DNA from: Dermacentor variabilis
Lineage: Eukaryota > Arthropoda > Arachnida > Ixodida > Ixodidae
Reading direction: 5' to 3'
DNA length: 64,000 nt
Assembly (NCBI RefSeq): GCF_050947875.1
Contig: NW_027460346.1
Span: forward strand, 2,794,000-2,857,999
The notes under the pieces were generated by a model. It searched no databases, was not told the origin of the DNA, and saw nothing but the letters and a program-made list of their open reading frames with translations. Position numbers and translations under genes: made by a program. This document shows positions 1 to 11,008 of this stretch, in pieces (positions within the stretch are counted from its first letter, which is position 1; each line of letters begins with the position of its first letter).

Positions 1-2628
1 CATACGTCTCGCTGTAGTTCAGGTGTCGGAGTACTGATCTCCCTGTGGGCGTGAGCTTGAGTCGTTCCAGCTGGCTGTTCTTGTGCGCTTCGGCGAGCTC
101 TTGCCACGTGTTGTGGACGCCCATCTTAACGAGACGTGATGTAGAGGCCATGGCGGGGAGTCCCAGGGCGACATTGATTGCCTTCCTTATCATGATGTTG
201 AGCTTTTCTATTTCAGCGTTCTTTAAAGCCAGGTACGGCGTGCCGTATGTGATGCGGCTAGTGAGCAGTGCTTGTATTATTCTTAGAGTGTCTTGCTCCT
301 TGAGCCCGCTTCTTTGGCTTGAGATCCTCTTGACAAGTTGCGTGAATTGCGAAAGGGTGCGTTCTAGTCTCAGTAGGCTGGCAGCTCCCTATCCGTCTTT
401 GTGGATGTGAAGTCGAAGTATTCGCATGGTGTCGACTTTCGGGATCGTTGTCCCGTTGAGTGTGATGCTGGGGTCGGGCTCTTGGGTGGTCGGCCTCTCG
501 TTCTTGCTTTCAGGACGAGGTGCTCAGACTTCTCTGTAGCGCAGCGGAGGCCGTAGTTTCGGAGATTGCTTTCGATGGTGTCGACGGCTTCTTGTAAGCT
601 ACTTTCTTGCCTTCCAACGTTCGTAGCTCTGGTCCAGAGCGTGATGTCATCAGCATACATCGCGTGACGCAGATCTGGTATGGTCTCGAGGAGTGCGGGT
701 AGCTTGATCATAGCTACGTTAAAGAGCAGCGGTGAGATGACCGACCCTTGCGGGGTGCCTCTGTTTGGAAGTAGGAAGCTTTCACTGCGGATGTTGCAGA
801 TTCCGACTGTTACCGTGCGGTCCATCAGAAAGGTTCTGACGTATGCGTAGGTCCTAGTGCCGCAGCCGGTGCCTTCGAGATTGTTGAGGATCGCGTCGTG
901 GCTAACGTTATCAAAGGCTCCCTTGACGTCTATTGCCACTATGGAGTATTTGCTTCGATTGTTTATGTGATCTAGAAGGCCTTCCTTTAGTTGTAACAGT
1001 ACATCCTGCGTTGAGAGGTGCTGCCTGAAGCCGAACATGGTGTCTGGTAGGTGGCCGTTGTCTTCCAGGTACTGGGTAATGCGGTCGTGCACCATATGTT
1101 CGAAAAGCTTTCCCGCGCACGAGGTCAGGGAAATCGGGCGTAGGTTCTCCAAGCTGAGAGGTTTGTTGGGCTTGGGGATCATGGTGATGTCCGAGTGTTT
1201 CCACACAGCAGGCAGTTCTCCTTTCTCCCAGCACTCATTGTAGTAACGGAGGAGATCCTCGGTGGCTTGCTGCGGTAGGTTGCGTAGGTGTTTGTTAACG
1301 ATCCGGTCTTTACCAGGGCTAGTATTTCTAGTCAGCTTGGAAAGGGCTACGTGGATTTCAGCCTGCGTGAAGGGTCGCTCGAGTTCTGGATTCGGATTTC
1401 CAGAGTATTCTTTGCTGCGAGTTGACGCGGTAGAGGGTGCGTCCCCGCATAGTTTCTTTCGTAGTTCTCGCAGGAGGTGTTCTTCTGATCCGGCGTAGTT
1501 GTGGATAAGACTGTGAAGATGTTGCTTCTGTTTTGTTTTGGTGGGTTCAGTCGCGAGGACTGCGCGTAGGAGGTGCCAGGTCCTCTTCGTGCTCAGAGTA
1601 CCCTGTAGCTTGTCACAGAAAGCGTGCCAGTTCTGCCTCACGACGTGGTCCAAATAGTCTTGAGCCTGTTTGGTAAGGAGCGCGATACGTGTTTTTAGCT
1701 TTTTGTTAAGCTTTTGTCGCTTCCATCTCTTCAGGAAGCCACTTCTTGCCTCCCAGAGATGGAGGAGGTGCGCGTCGACCGCGGGTGTATCGGCATCGAG
1801 TTGTATGATCTTCGTGTGACGTTCTGCTGTGTCTAATACATTTTTGAGCCACTCGTCAATGTCAATTATGCTTGCTCCGGAATCTAGATTGTCCCTAAAG
1901 GATTTCCATTCGGTTAGTCGTGCAATTCCGGTCTTGGTCTGTTTACGGGTCTGTGCTACATCTAATTGGAGGATATGGTGATAGCTACCTAAGGTTTCCT
2001 GGAGTCGACTCCACTCTGCCCAGCGGACGTCTGCAGTAAAGGTAAGATCGGGGTTTGTGTCCCTGGAGACGCTGTTTCCAATTCTGGTGGTCTGGAGAGG
2101 ATCATTCCAGAGGGTGAGTCTGTGTTGCTGGTCGGCATCGTGCACTCTAGCACCCTTCTTTGTGATGGTATGATAGCCCCATACCATGTGCGAGGCGTTG
2201 AAGTCTCCCACTATGATGAGTTGGTGTCCATTCGGGGATTTCCTGATTTCTCGTACAAAATGATCGAAGTCCGGTAGCTGGTCGCGAGGCGGGTTGTACA
2301 CGCTGGCCACGAATAAGCTTTTCTGCGTCTTTCTTTTCGGTAAAACCTCGATTAAGGTGTGTTCGGTCTGGGTGTTCTCTGCGTCATGTTTTAGGGCTGT
2401 GAGAGGTTTCTTCACCAGTTTGGCAGTTCGTCGGGTTTGTGAATATGTGGCGTATCCTTGAAGTCGGACGTTCTGCGTGTTGGTTTCCTGTAGTGCTATG
2501 AGGTCGGGTTGATTCAGCTTGACGAATTCTTGTAGATTGGCGTGTCGAGGGTGGTATGATCGACAGTTCCATTGCGATATGCGTATAGTTGAATGCTGGT
2601 TCTTTGCCTTGTGGTTAGGGGTCGCCAT
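1..2628 (-). pseudogene. LINE ORF2: endonuclease and reverse transcriptase, broken
   Basis: The protein would nick target DNA and copy the element RNA at the nick. The open frame from the ATG at 2628 to 370 covers 752 codons. An exonuclease-endonuclease-phosphatase domain fills about residues 15-225 (QWNCRSY, ALQET, VGDFNASHMVWG, NPDLTFT). The reverse transcriptase follows at about 425-700 (SPGKDRIVNKHL, LRPISLTSCAGKLFEHM, VAIDVKGAFDNVSHDAIL, GTPQGSVISPLLFN, MYADDITLW). The expected SDH endonuclease motif reads SYH because the codon at 1983-1981 is TAT instead of GAT, which should remove a catalytic aspartate. A one-base shift near 460-475 moves the frame, and a TAG at 391-389 interrupts the downstream segment, which otherwise stays readable to position 1. 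The element is therefore dead as seen. Confidence 0.85.
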
Positions 2629-3317
2629 CGTCGATGGATTCGAATTCGCGTCGGCGATCGCGAGTGGGCGAGACCGAGCGAGAGTCGCAGTGGCTGTTCG
2701 CCCGTGCCTTCTTCCGAGTCGTGGGGCGCGAATTGTAGAGCTGTGCCTTGGTGATGTAGTTGTTCTTTGCAGGCGCGATAAAATTGTTGAGCTGTGGTGC
2801 GATCCCCTCTGTTTTGGCGTTTAACGTGGCGATCTTGTTTTCGAAGGTAGCGGCTGTTTTTTCGACTGCTGATTGGACAACTTTTTTCCATTGTGGCGTG
2901 AATGCTCTTCATAAAGGTTTCTTGAAACATCAGGCACCTTGCATCTACTATGGCTTCAACGTCGGTCTTGGTCAACGTCGTTCCCGACTGTCTGTTTATG
3001 TTTTCGAGCTCCTGGCATTTTTGATGCAGCTTGTCTGCGAGTTCTTGTTGTTCTTTGCATTTTTGAAGCAGTTTATCGGTGAGCTCTTGCTGTTTCTGTT
3101 GACTGCGGAGTAGCTTGTCTATGAGGTTTTGCTGGCTTTGCAATTGGCTGTGCTGATTCTGCAGTTTGCTCAGCTGGCTCTGCTGCTTATTTTCTGCGTC
3201 ATAGTTCCAGGCACCTTCCCTGGCGTTTTCTTCCGTCCGGTCTGTTTGCATTGCATTTGCTTCATCTTCTTTCTGGTTCTTTGTCATTTCGCTTGCAACA
3301 GCTGCCCCTCGGCTCAT
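2615..3317 (-). pseudogene. LINE ORF1, glutamine-rich coiled coil, frameshifted
   Basis: This is the nucleic-acid-binding or chaperone partner of the ORF2 above. From the ATG at 3317 it reads an acidic N-terminus and then a long glutamine/leucine/lysine coiled coil of near-repeated blocks such as QQELTDKLLQKCK and QQELADKLHQKCQ (about residues 45-110). No zinc knuckles are visible. The frame is broken in a run of six A residues (2882-2887 on the plus strand as T). After removing one base in reading, a basic, RS-like C-terminus (SPTRDRRREFESID) continues to a TAA at 2617-2615, inside the start of ORF2. The alternative frame open to 2514 lacks any family pattern and is probably an artefact of the frameshift. 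Family length would be about 233 residues. Confidence 0.65.
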
Positions 3318-3680
3318 CGTAGGGGCTCTTCGCCGCGGTGTGAGCGAGCGCTCATGTGCTCGTGCTCACGAGGCGCGCGGCGCAAGGGTGTTTCTGTCGA
3401 TGAGATTGCGGGAGCTGGTTCTGGTGTTAGGCTTAACCGGGCGGGCGGGTGGTCGTCGGGAATAACGCTTGATATCTTGAGATAAGGTGCATTCACCCGA
3501 AAGTGGCTAGTGTCCGCCGGTTTCTCTCGTCTTGCCGGTCGCACCAGTGCAAAACTTGGGTTCGTCACTGGCCTTGTTCTGGGGTGAGAAGCACGAGAAG
3601 CGAGAGCCCATGTGAGACACATCTGTACTCCACGGCCCCCTGGCGGGTGTACGGAATAAATGAAATAAATAAAAAATTAT
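3318..3680. other. Probable LINE leader and A-rich junction
   Basis: GC-rich sequence upstream of ORF1 probably includes the 5' untranslated region of the minus-strand LINE. At 3655-3676 there is an A-rich stretch with repeated AAATAAAT-like units, which could instead be the 3' tail of an unidentified plus-strand insertion. I cannot decide between the two. Confidence 0.3.
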
Positions 3681-5831
3681 CACTAATGTGCTTCTTGACG
3701 GCGGCTGAACCAAACGAGCGCTCGAGACTTTACGTGAGCGAACATTCTGTTGTTGTTGTTATCCTTAATTATTTTGGTATTCATCTGCGGATGAGTGCAC
3801 AGTGAATCTCCTTCTTCCTTATCTTTCTTTCTCTCTTTCCCACGGGCACGTTTGCCGACTGCGCACGACCTTGGCTAAACGTGGTCAGGGGAGTCTGCAA
3901 AATGGAAGCTTTGCGGAAAACAAAAGCAGACAAGTGAAGCACTTCAGTCAAACTGATACCGTTGACATCGCCGCTCAACTTCTTGTGTTCATGTTCTACG
4001 CATTACAGAATTCTCTTAAAATCAAAAGTACATGGTGTGTGTTTACTTCGCTGTATATGTAGAGCTCAAAATTATGCGTGCCTCTGCTATCGCAAGCACC
4101 AGAGACCAGTCGAGCTGGGAAAAGGCCAGTAGAGCAGTGCCAAACCGCACACATACTCTAACTTTTGCTGGGCTTCCCCCAGCTCCGTTGGTGTGTGGTG
4201 TTTGCGCCACGCATAAATTTTTTTCTACTGCGAGAAAGAGGACCGCCGAAGCGAGCGCGCTAGTTTTTATCGGAGAGCAATGAAGTCACACCACCTGTAT
4301 CTCCGCCGCACCGCTCCTTCTCTCCCGCTTGGCTCCACCCACCGGCGCCGTGTCGCTATGCTGCCCGATGCTATTTTTATACTCTGCTTTCACTCTCTCT
4401 CAGCTCCCTCTTCTCCAGCTCGGCGAAGCTGCGAACGTCAAGAGAAATCCAGCGAGGTTCTAACAGATCGACTGTAATAATTTATTTTCACGTAAACGAT
4501 TCTACCTCGAGCATGTCGTGGATATATGGCGCTGAATAAAGTAAACACAGCGATAACGCGTAGTCAGTGAAGGACACATTTTAATATAGCGAAGAATTCG
4601 ATTTGGGTAAACCGGTGTTATTTTTGACGGTTTGTGGAGTGGCTTCGCTGCCATTCTCCAAGCTTCTTTTCATAATTGCCCACTGTACCCACTGCACTGA
4701 TGCCACCAATGGACAGGCTTAAAACGCGTATGCGGCCAGTAGGTATGCCATGACCATGCCTGTACACACTCAGGCAAAATGCATCATTGAGGGTGGAAGA
4801 AATGTTGAAACACCCTTTTTGCACCCTTACTTTCTCTGAAAATTTTGAAAATGAGTGTATTTGAGGGTGCTAAAAGCGTGTTTTGTGTGAAACATATACT
4901 TTCCAGAATTTAAAGGTGCTCAGGCGCTTCAACATTTCAAGCGAGTTTAAAAAGCCACAAAGTTTCTGTTATCCAGCGTTTTGCGCCAATCATCGTTCGA
5001 ACACGTCATATGCATGGTCAGAGTAGGCTACTGGTGACAACCTGCTATTTGCGTAAATGGAGTCCCTGGTGGTGAAGTGGGAAGACATAGCTTGTTCTTT
5101 ATTTCCTACCCTGCCTGTCGCTTTTTACCACTGGATTTGTTTAGGTTATCTCAGCTCGGTGTTCTATAAGTCATCTACCAATCCACAGCGAGTCATAGCG
5201 CGTCAGTCAATCATAGTCCTTCAGGCGCATGTTCTCTTGGTGCAGCATCGAGTTGGGCACAATATTATGCCCAGTAAGTCTTGCACTATTTCATGCAGTA
5301 TCGGTTGGAATAAGCATTGGCAGGTGCATAGTGGAGAAATCTAGCCATAAGAACATCGCATATATTGTGGTGGGGCTGCGCCCCGATACTAAAGTGGAAA
5401 ACACAACTACTATATCCTCTTCTCTTCTTCCTGACTTTTACATCTTACTGCTCGCTTCGCTTATATTGTTTTACCTTGGTGCTCATTTATAGACAACTTA
5501 AGCACTGAAGAGCGTGGCGTCAGCCTATTAGAGCAGCTAGAGGCACTACTGCACTCTTAGGTTGCTGTATTTTACTCCCTAGAGTTGTCTCGGCAGAGGA
5601 CTACCGCAATAGTTCTTGACGTATCTAGACAGCAAAGCCCTGTACCAGAATGTCTCAACAAATAGGAGCCAGTGGAATGCCGAAAAGAATTCTAAAGCTC
5701 CTGAATCGGCCAGCGATTGGTAGGCATGTTTAAATCTCTGTTACTATTGTAAATGTGACTGTATTATGTGCAAAAGCAGAGAATATAAAAAAAAGCAGTG
5801 AATTGTATCTGCTCCCATGTAATAAATGAAA
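3681..5831. other. No recognisable gene
   Basis: Only short open frames with no family motif occur here. Nothing repeats elsewhere in the window that I could see. The stretch is probably intergenic DNA or old, unrecognisable repeat sequence. Confidence 0.4.
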
Positions 5832-5935
5832 AAAAAAGCTGTAGAGGATTGGTGGACAAGTAACACATCCAACTGGTGATCTGTAAGTCCGCAGTTCAAA
5901 TCCCCACTGCATGGCTTTTCTTTCGCCTACATTTT
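5832..5935 (+). mobile_element. tRNA-derived SINE-like unit
   Basis: The segment contains a B-box-like CAGTTCAAATCC at about 5891-5902 and, 40-45 bases upstream, an A-box-like TGGTGGACAAG. These are the two halves of an internal RNA polymerase III promoter. The tRNA-like part is followed by a short T-rich stretch. The boxes match the consensus imperfectly and no cloverleaf with a good acceptor stem can be drawn, so a SINE remnant is more likely than a tRNA gene. Confidence 0.45.
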
Positions 5936-6308
5936 TTTACAGCGAAGCTGTATATAGCTAGCCGATTCGTCCGTCCGTCTGTCGCCTGTACGCCGAAAAC
6001 TCCTTCGGCGCAACCCTATGCGCATGCGCGAAAAAAAGAAGGAAGGCACGCGTTTGGCTGCGCCAGTAATGACGTCGTTGCTTTCCGTCGCAGCCGAGCG
6101 CGCACGCAGCAGTTTCTCTGCGGCTCCGAAATGGGTAGGCCACGCGTCATACGTACTCCTGAGGAGTAGGAAGCTTTCGATCAGCAATGTTGCGAGTGGA
6201 ACCGGGAGCGAGCTCGCCTCCGCCGTGCCGTGCCATCATAAAATTTTTATGTTTATGGACTATAGTTCACAAGCTATGCCGAAAGGCAGACTCCAAGTCT
6301 GGCGCAAA
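5936..6308. other. GC-rich stretch without a gene
   Basis: This begins with the short palindrome ACAGCGAAGCTGT and continues as GC-rich, CpG-containing sequence without a supported ORF. It resembles dispersed tick repeat sequence in flavour, but no second copy is visible in this window. Confidence 0.25.
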
Positions 6309-6910
6309 CAATAAAATACAATACAATACAATACAATACAATCTTTATTGGGCATAAAGAACACAACGTACATATAGCAGGCCTACCAAAGCCTCAGAGG
6401 GCTTGACTGGTAGTGCCTGACAATCAGGTCACAAAAAATTGCACAGGGTTAATAGCTGAGTTAGCTATTAGTGGGTCGGAGCAAAATGATGAACCGTTAT
6501 CCAAATTTTAGATTAAACATCGACAATTCTAAGTAGTTTCTAATCCCACGTCTTGTGTTTGCTTCTAGCACAGGCGTTGGCAATTTATTAACTAGGGCTG
6601 GAACATAGTATTGCCGCGTTCTCCTTCCGTATTTTGCCTCAGTCTTGGGGATGACGTAGGGTTCCTTCGGTCTTAAGGAGCGGACAGTGTGTGAGATGTC
6701 AAACACTGTGTGAGATGTCGAAACAGCGATATCAGGAGTAGGAAGCCGATGTGTCATGCTTGTCGAAAGAAGAATAGTGATCACAGGTGCATGCGCAGAA
6801 AGGTTCGTTACGTATGAAGGAACATCGAAGGATTCCTTGCCTCTTGTGTCAGAGTGGGACATACCCAAACTTTGAAAATTGGCCAACGACAGCCACGCCC
6901 CCAGTGACAT
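6309..6910 (-). mobile_element. 3' end of a CR1/L2-like LINE
   Basis: Read on the minus strand, codons down to about 6497 end in a typical RT C-terminus: YGRRTRQYYVPALVNKLP, then a spaced run resembling the final FK..L motif of CR1/L2 proteins. A 3' untranslated region follows, and the element finishes in a TTGTA pentanucleotide tail (seen as AATAC repeats at 6309-6343 on the plus strand). A TTTATTGGGC segment next to the repeats would hold the AATAAA signal on the element strand. The 5' part is missing, as is usual for truncated LINE copies. Confidence 0.6.
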
Positions 6911-7220
6911 ATACCTAATGGCTAAATCAAATCAAATAATATAAATCAAGGAATCCTCTGTGAAATATAATTAACCATTCCATTAACAGAGCTGTTTGCT
7001 TTAGAGATATCTTTGAGCCAGTATTTTATGTTCTGGACTTATGCAGGAAACATAGTGGGGCATACTGATTCTGGACAATTGTCCAAGAACAGGGACAAAC
7101 CGAGTGGCACATACTGAGCGGCTAAATCAAGGAATCTGACGTCTACATTTTATTAACAGATAGGTGTGGTTTAGAGATGCCTGTGAGCCGACATTATATG
7201 TTCAGTTTCTATGTAGGAAG
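6904..7220. repeat. Diverged tandem duplication, period about 170-200 bp
   Basis: Two units share blocks in the same order: GGCTAAATCAA, a TTAACAGA block, TTTAGAGAT, TGAGCC and a TATGT..CT.TATG.AGGAA block. The first copy (about 6904-7052) holds a small internal expansion of the AAATCAA block. The two copies are in direct orientation and well diverged. Confidence 0.5.
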
Positions 7221-9330
7221 TCATTTTGTCTTTTGTTACGCAGAACACAGGCGCGCAAATTTGGTGAGGATACAAGGGTTATATAATCCAGTTCGCTGGC
7301 ACTTTCATTCGGCCACACATATATCCTTTACAAGTACTGTGTATTCACAAATATATTTGCCGAGACAGCGACCGACGCAACAGCAGCCTGACAGCCATAC
7401 CAAACCCGAGAAAGCAGGGAAAGTAAGCTTCACTTTAATACTGAAACAAGATAGTTTGGTTGTAGCGGGGACACCTGTAACAGATCGCATTAGTATTGTT
7501 CTTACTTTGTAGCGACGGCGAGGAATAAAACTACCAAAAGCGCTAGTTGAAGATATGTTGAGTCTTACGCCCAGCAAAACAAGTAACGCAAAAAAGCACA
7601 ACGATAGTGGCCAGCACACTCGCACGATTGTGAAAAACGGTCACCGGGAAAGGTAAACAATATTCAGGTGTGCCGCACGTAAAGCCGTCACTTGTAAGGC
7701 GATTACGGTATTCTACGCAGCTTCCCGGGCTACACGATGAATTTTATGTACAAGGATAGATCACATTACGAGGCGCTCACCGAACATTTCGGCGAAGTGA
7801 ATCGAAAGGTCATCTGTGCGGGCGCAACTCCTTTGGCATTTCAGAGGGTTTCATAACGTTATCTTCAGGCGTATTTCGACGGGGCGAAAGTGAATGAACA
7901 GCACGACGTGAAAGGTCATAAAAGAGAGCGCTCCCAGAATTATTAAAGCGCTGGCATATTGATAGATCGTGAAGATAATAAACTTGTTTTCTACCTCCTC
8001 ACTCTGCCCGTATCGGGGACCCCGCGGGAGGTCCGGACGCACCCAATTTGATTTATTGTTTAGCTTCATGCTCGTTCGCACTGTCACGTCCGCTCAAGAA
8101 ACAGTCCGTAATTTAACCTTTGCGAATAGGACAGAATAGGACACTCTGTCCCCCTCCATTTCGCTATACTCCTGGAATTCTCGAAGATCATTTAGTACAC
8201 ACGTTAAGACTACAAGCGGATACACTTATACACTTTGGAATGCCCAATTACTCTTCAGCAGCTAACTTCTATCCAAACGTAACTTTGTGAAAGCTTTATG
8301 GGTATGCAGTGTGGCTGTGAACAACGAGCGCTTATGGCGGTCACGACTTCGCAATAAGCACGTATTTCACAGGGAAACGACGTATTTAGCAAATGTCTAG
8401 GCGCGCAGGCAAACAACTTGGTTGTAAATTACTCGCGGAAACCGATGCTGCGGGAGCAGCTGAACGTCATGGGCGCAGCGGTCTTGTGGAAGAGTTTTAA
8501 TGTGATAGCATTATAGGTAGACCTCATGCACTTTGTATGTATTCGTCTGCCGAGAAATGTGTGCTGATCCCGAAGGCAGTGCAGTCAAACACACAACCTC
8601 AAAGCGCTAGCTGTCACGAGGGAATAATGCAAGAAACTGGCATGTGATGCACCCGCAAGACGCTTTAAAGAGCAAGTTTGGCACGAATGAAGCGTGCGTG
8701 CGATACAACGTGGTGCTGGAATCGCGGGTGCTGGAACACAGAGGTTCGATGCCAGAATTGGTGACGCATTTCTTTATAGCATTATAATTGGACTTCACTT
8801 ACTTTGGAGGTACCGAACAGTAAGCTCGAGGTGTGTGATGATGAGCATGCATCACAGTGTTCAAGCAATCGCAAGAGAGATACGGGAACGGAAACGTCAA
8901 CTGGTTAAGTAAGAATGTGCAAGGTCGCCCTTGAGGTGCGCAACTACCGAAACATCACAGTCTGAGCATGCTATTGCATACTTAGAGAGTTAGCGGTGCT
9001 AAGTTCTGGTTGTTGTCCTTTTCTCTCCTGGCAAGAGCATGTAGCTTAAGAAATGGGAGTAGATCAATATCGTGGAGTATTGAGCAAAATATAAGTAAGT
9101 AAGGAGAAGGGGAACTAGCTGAAGAGAAGACACGTTTGGTAGAAAAAAAACATTCTATTTATTCTTCAGGAGAACGTATTATGCGTATCCTACGGCGCTA
9201 TCACACACAGACGTGGGCTGTACGAGGTCCTGTGCAAGGTTCCAGTTGTGCTGGAGACAAGCGCAGCCGGTAAGCGTCCTGCATGCCATGGTGTGCGATG
9301 GGCAAGGTAGCATACGTTCACAGGAAAGCG
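7221..9330. other. No recognisable gene
   Basis: Short frames only, none with recognisable motifs. A small palindrome GGACCCCGCGGGAGGTCC lies at about 8017-8035. No mobile element can be assigned. Confidence 0.4.
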
Positions 9331-9910
9331 CGGCAGTGTCCTAGCGGTTAGGACTTCGTATCAGGGACGCAGGTGGCCCGGAAACCACCGGCGCACACCC
9401 GCCAGAGTACAAACCGCGTACAGGTGTCCCTCGGCCCGGTTCTGCGCACAACCCTCTGGTATTTGGCGGAGAACAGTTTCGAACAGTCTCGGAACCTGCA
9501 AAAAGGGTACCCGCGGCTGGCGCGCGATATCTGGGCCCTGATGTACTGCGCAGGGCCATAGCAGGGCCATTGCAGGGCCATAGGCCACTTGGGCCTGCCC
9601 AGGGCGCCGACCACATTAGCACGGTCCACAGCCTTAGCCATGGTGTCTGTGCACCGGCAAACACTGCGTCGAAAGCGGTTCTGAAGAAGAACACATGATG
9701 ACTCTAGCCTTGCTCGGCCCTTGGGCTGAGCAAGCCTAGAGTCACAGTCGTCCGTTGGAAGCCCCAGTCGTCCCTTGGGCAAAGCCACAAGTCGGCTGAG
9801 CCAAAGCAGCATCCAGAAGCTTAGACGAGAATGACTTGGCCGACGCATTCCTTTGGTTTTTGCTTTTAAAGCGAAGCTTTCTACGCGCTGGAAACGATGC
9901 GCCATCTAGC
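9331..9910. repeat. Small repeats: 11-bp minisatellite and a 19-bp-arm hairpin
   Basis: At about 9549-9582 three tandem copies of an 11-base unit (GCAGGGCCATA with one variant) occur. At 9700-9718 and 9725-9743 two 19-base arms (left GACTCTAGCCTTGCTCGGC) form an inverted repeat with two mismatches and a 6-base loop. A 185-codon open frame crosses this area on the minus strand, but its composition follows these repeats and it resembles no known protein, so I do not call it a gene. Confidence 0.45.
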
Positions 9911-10818
9911 GTCGCGCACGCGAAGGCAGCGTGTGGCCTCCGATATGCATGGCTGGCCAGCGGGTGCGATCACTGAGGATCATGTCTGCTTTGGTCGCGA
10001 AGGTATGCGCATGTATTAATTTGCCAGCAAGGTTGCGTTTCTTAACTTTGTACGATAGCGTATGACCGCGTATTCTCCGGAGGAACCCGATCGCAAGAAA
10101 AAAACGGCCTGTTTGTTGCTAATGCTCCAATTTCGCTTTAAATAAAGCGTGCTTTATAATGTGCAGTGTTATGACAGAAACATCCTAATGTTGTGAATAC
10201 AAGGATGTGATAACATTGCGACATTAATGGTGGACGCAGCATTATAATATAAACATTCATAAAAAATATTGGACATTCGATTCGATTCGCTTCTAGGACT
10301 ATTCGATTCCTATTTGACTCAGTCTGACCGCTGACCAAAGCTTGGACACACCTGTAAAAGTCGGACGTGCCGCTTGGCGGCAAACCGCCCCAACATTCGG
10401 GCTGAGCTAGGCAAAAGGCCCAGAAACGGTAATACGACCAACCTCACGGACCTGCGCCGCAATGCCAGGTCGGTGAGCCTAAAGTCCCTCGGTGAGCCTA
10501 CCCGGCTACTGAAGGCTACATGTAGGCTACCCGGCTACTGAAACCCGTGTGGACCGGCGCAAGAAAGACACATTTCTGTGCATGTGCCTCGCCTTAAGAG
10601 ACCTATTGCAGAACTGATGACTTCTGTTTGCTGTTTTTTTTGTTCGAGGATGTGCAGAAGGAACAGTGTCGCCGAGTGGGACGATGGAAGTTCAAGAGGC
10701 CGAACTGTATGGTGGTGCGCAGGCTTGCACGGCACGAGAGGGAAGATGAGAAAGAAAAGAGGCGTAAAAAAGAATAGTTATGGGGTTTTGCAGCAGTTAT
10801 GCAGCATTATGGGTTAAG
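9911..10818. other. No recognisable gene
   Basis: Only a short direct duplication (ACCCGGCTACTGAA twice within 10494-10545) stands out. No coding or RNA feature can be supported. Confidence 0.35.
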
Positions 10819-10820
10819 TG

Positions 10821-10892
10821 CAGCGGTGGCGTAGAGGTAGAACATCCGCCTCGCGTGCAAGACGACCGTGGTTCGAATCCCGGTGCGGCTCA
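10821..10892 (+). promoter_or_regulatory. tRNA-like pol III A/B-box head of the RTE element
   Basis: TGGCGTAGAGG at 10827-10837 fits the A-box consensus and GGTTCGAATCC at 10870-10880 is a perfect B box. The T-arm can pair with one bulge, but the acceptor ends pair poorly, so this is not a credible working tRNA. The same head precedes RTE copy E on the other strand, so it probably belongs to the element. A separate SINE that happened to join both is the alternative. Confidence 0.6.
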
Positions 10893-11008
10893 ATTTCCCA
10901 CCGGATTAAAAAGAAATCCGCGTGTTGATAAAATTGCACAAACAGGCCTGGAGTGCAGCCTGATCCCGGTGACCAGAACCGGTAACGCACGCCCTCACGA
11001 GGGCAGGA

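Larger units (their letters stand above)
1..3640 (-). mobile_element. I/jockey-group LINE, open at left edge
   Basis: This is a minus-strand non-LTR retrotransposon with two ORFs in the usual order: a coiled-coil ORF1 (2615-3317) and an endonuclease-reverse transcriptase ORF2 (2628 down to the window edge). The ORF1 stop lies inside the first codons of ORF2, a 14-nt overlap, which suits coupled translation or reinitiation. The RT box reads YADDITLW and the post-RT segment (about 390 down to 1) keeps the LINE pattern TYGTPYLALKNAEIEKL. The 3' part is outside the window, so an RNase H domain and the tail cannot be seen. The upper boundary near 3640 is a guess from where GC-rich leader sequence gives way to an A-rich stretch. 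The clade (I versus jockey) is inferred from the RT box and the two-ORF layout. Confidence 0.8.

Noticed and set aside
9341..9905. 185-codon minus-strand gene
   Set aside because: It runs through a minisatellite and a hairpin, overlaps equally long frames and has no domain.
10821..10892. A functional tRNA gene
   Set aside because: A and B boxes are good but the acceptor ends pair poorly and the T-stem has a bulge; the unit recurs as the head of an RTE element.
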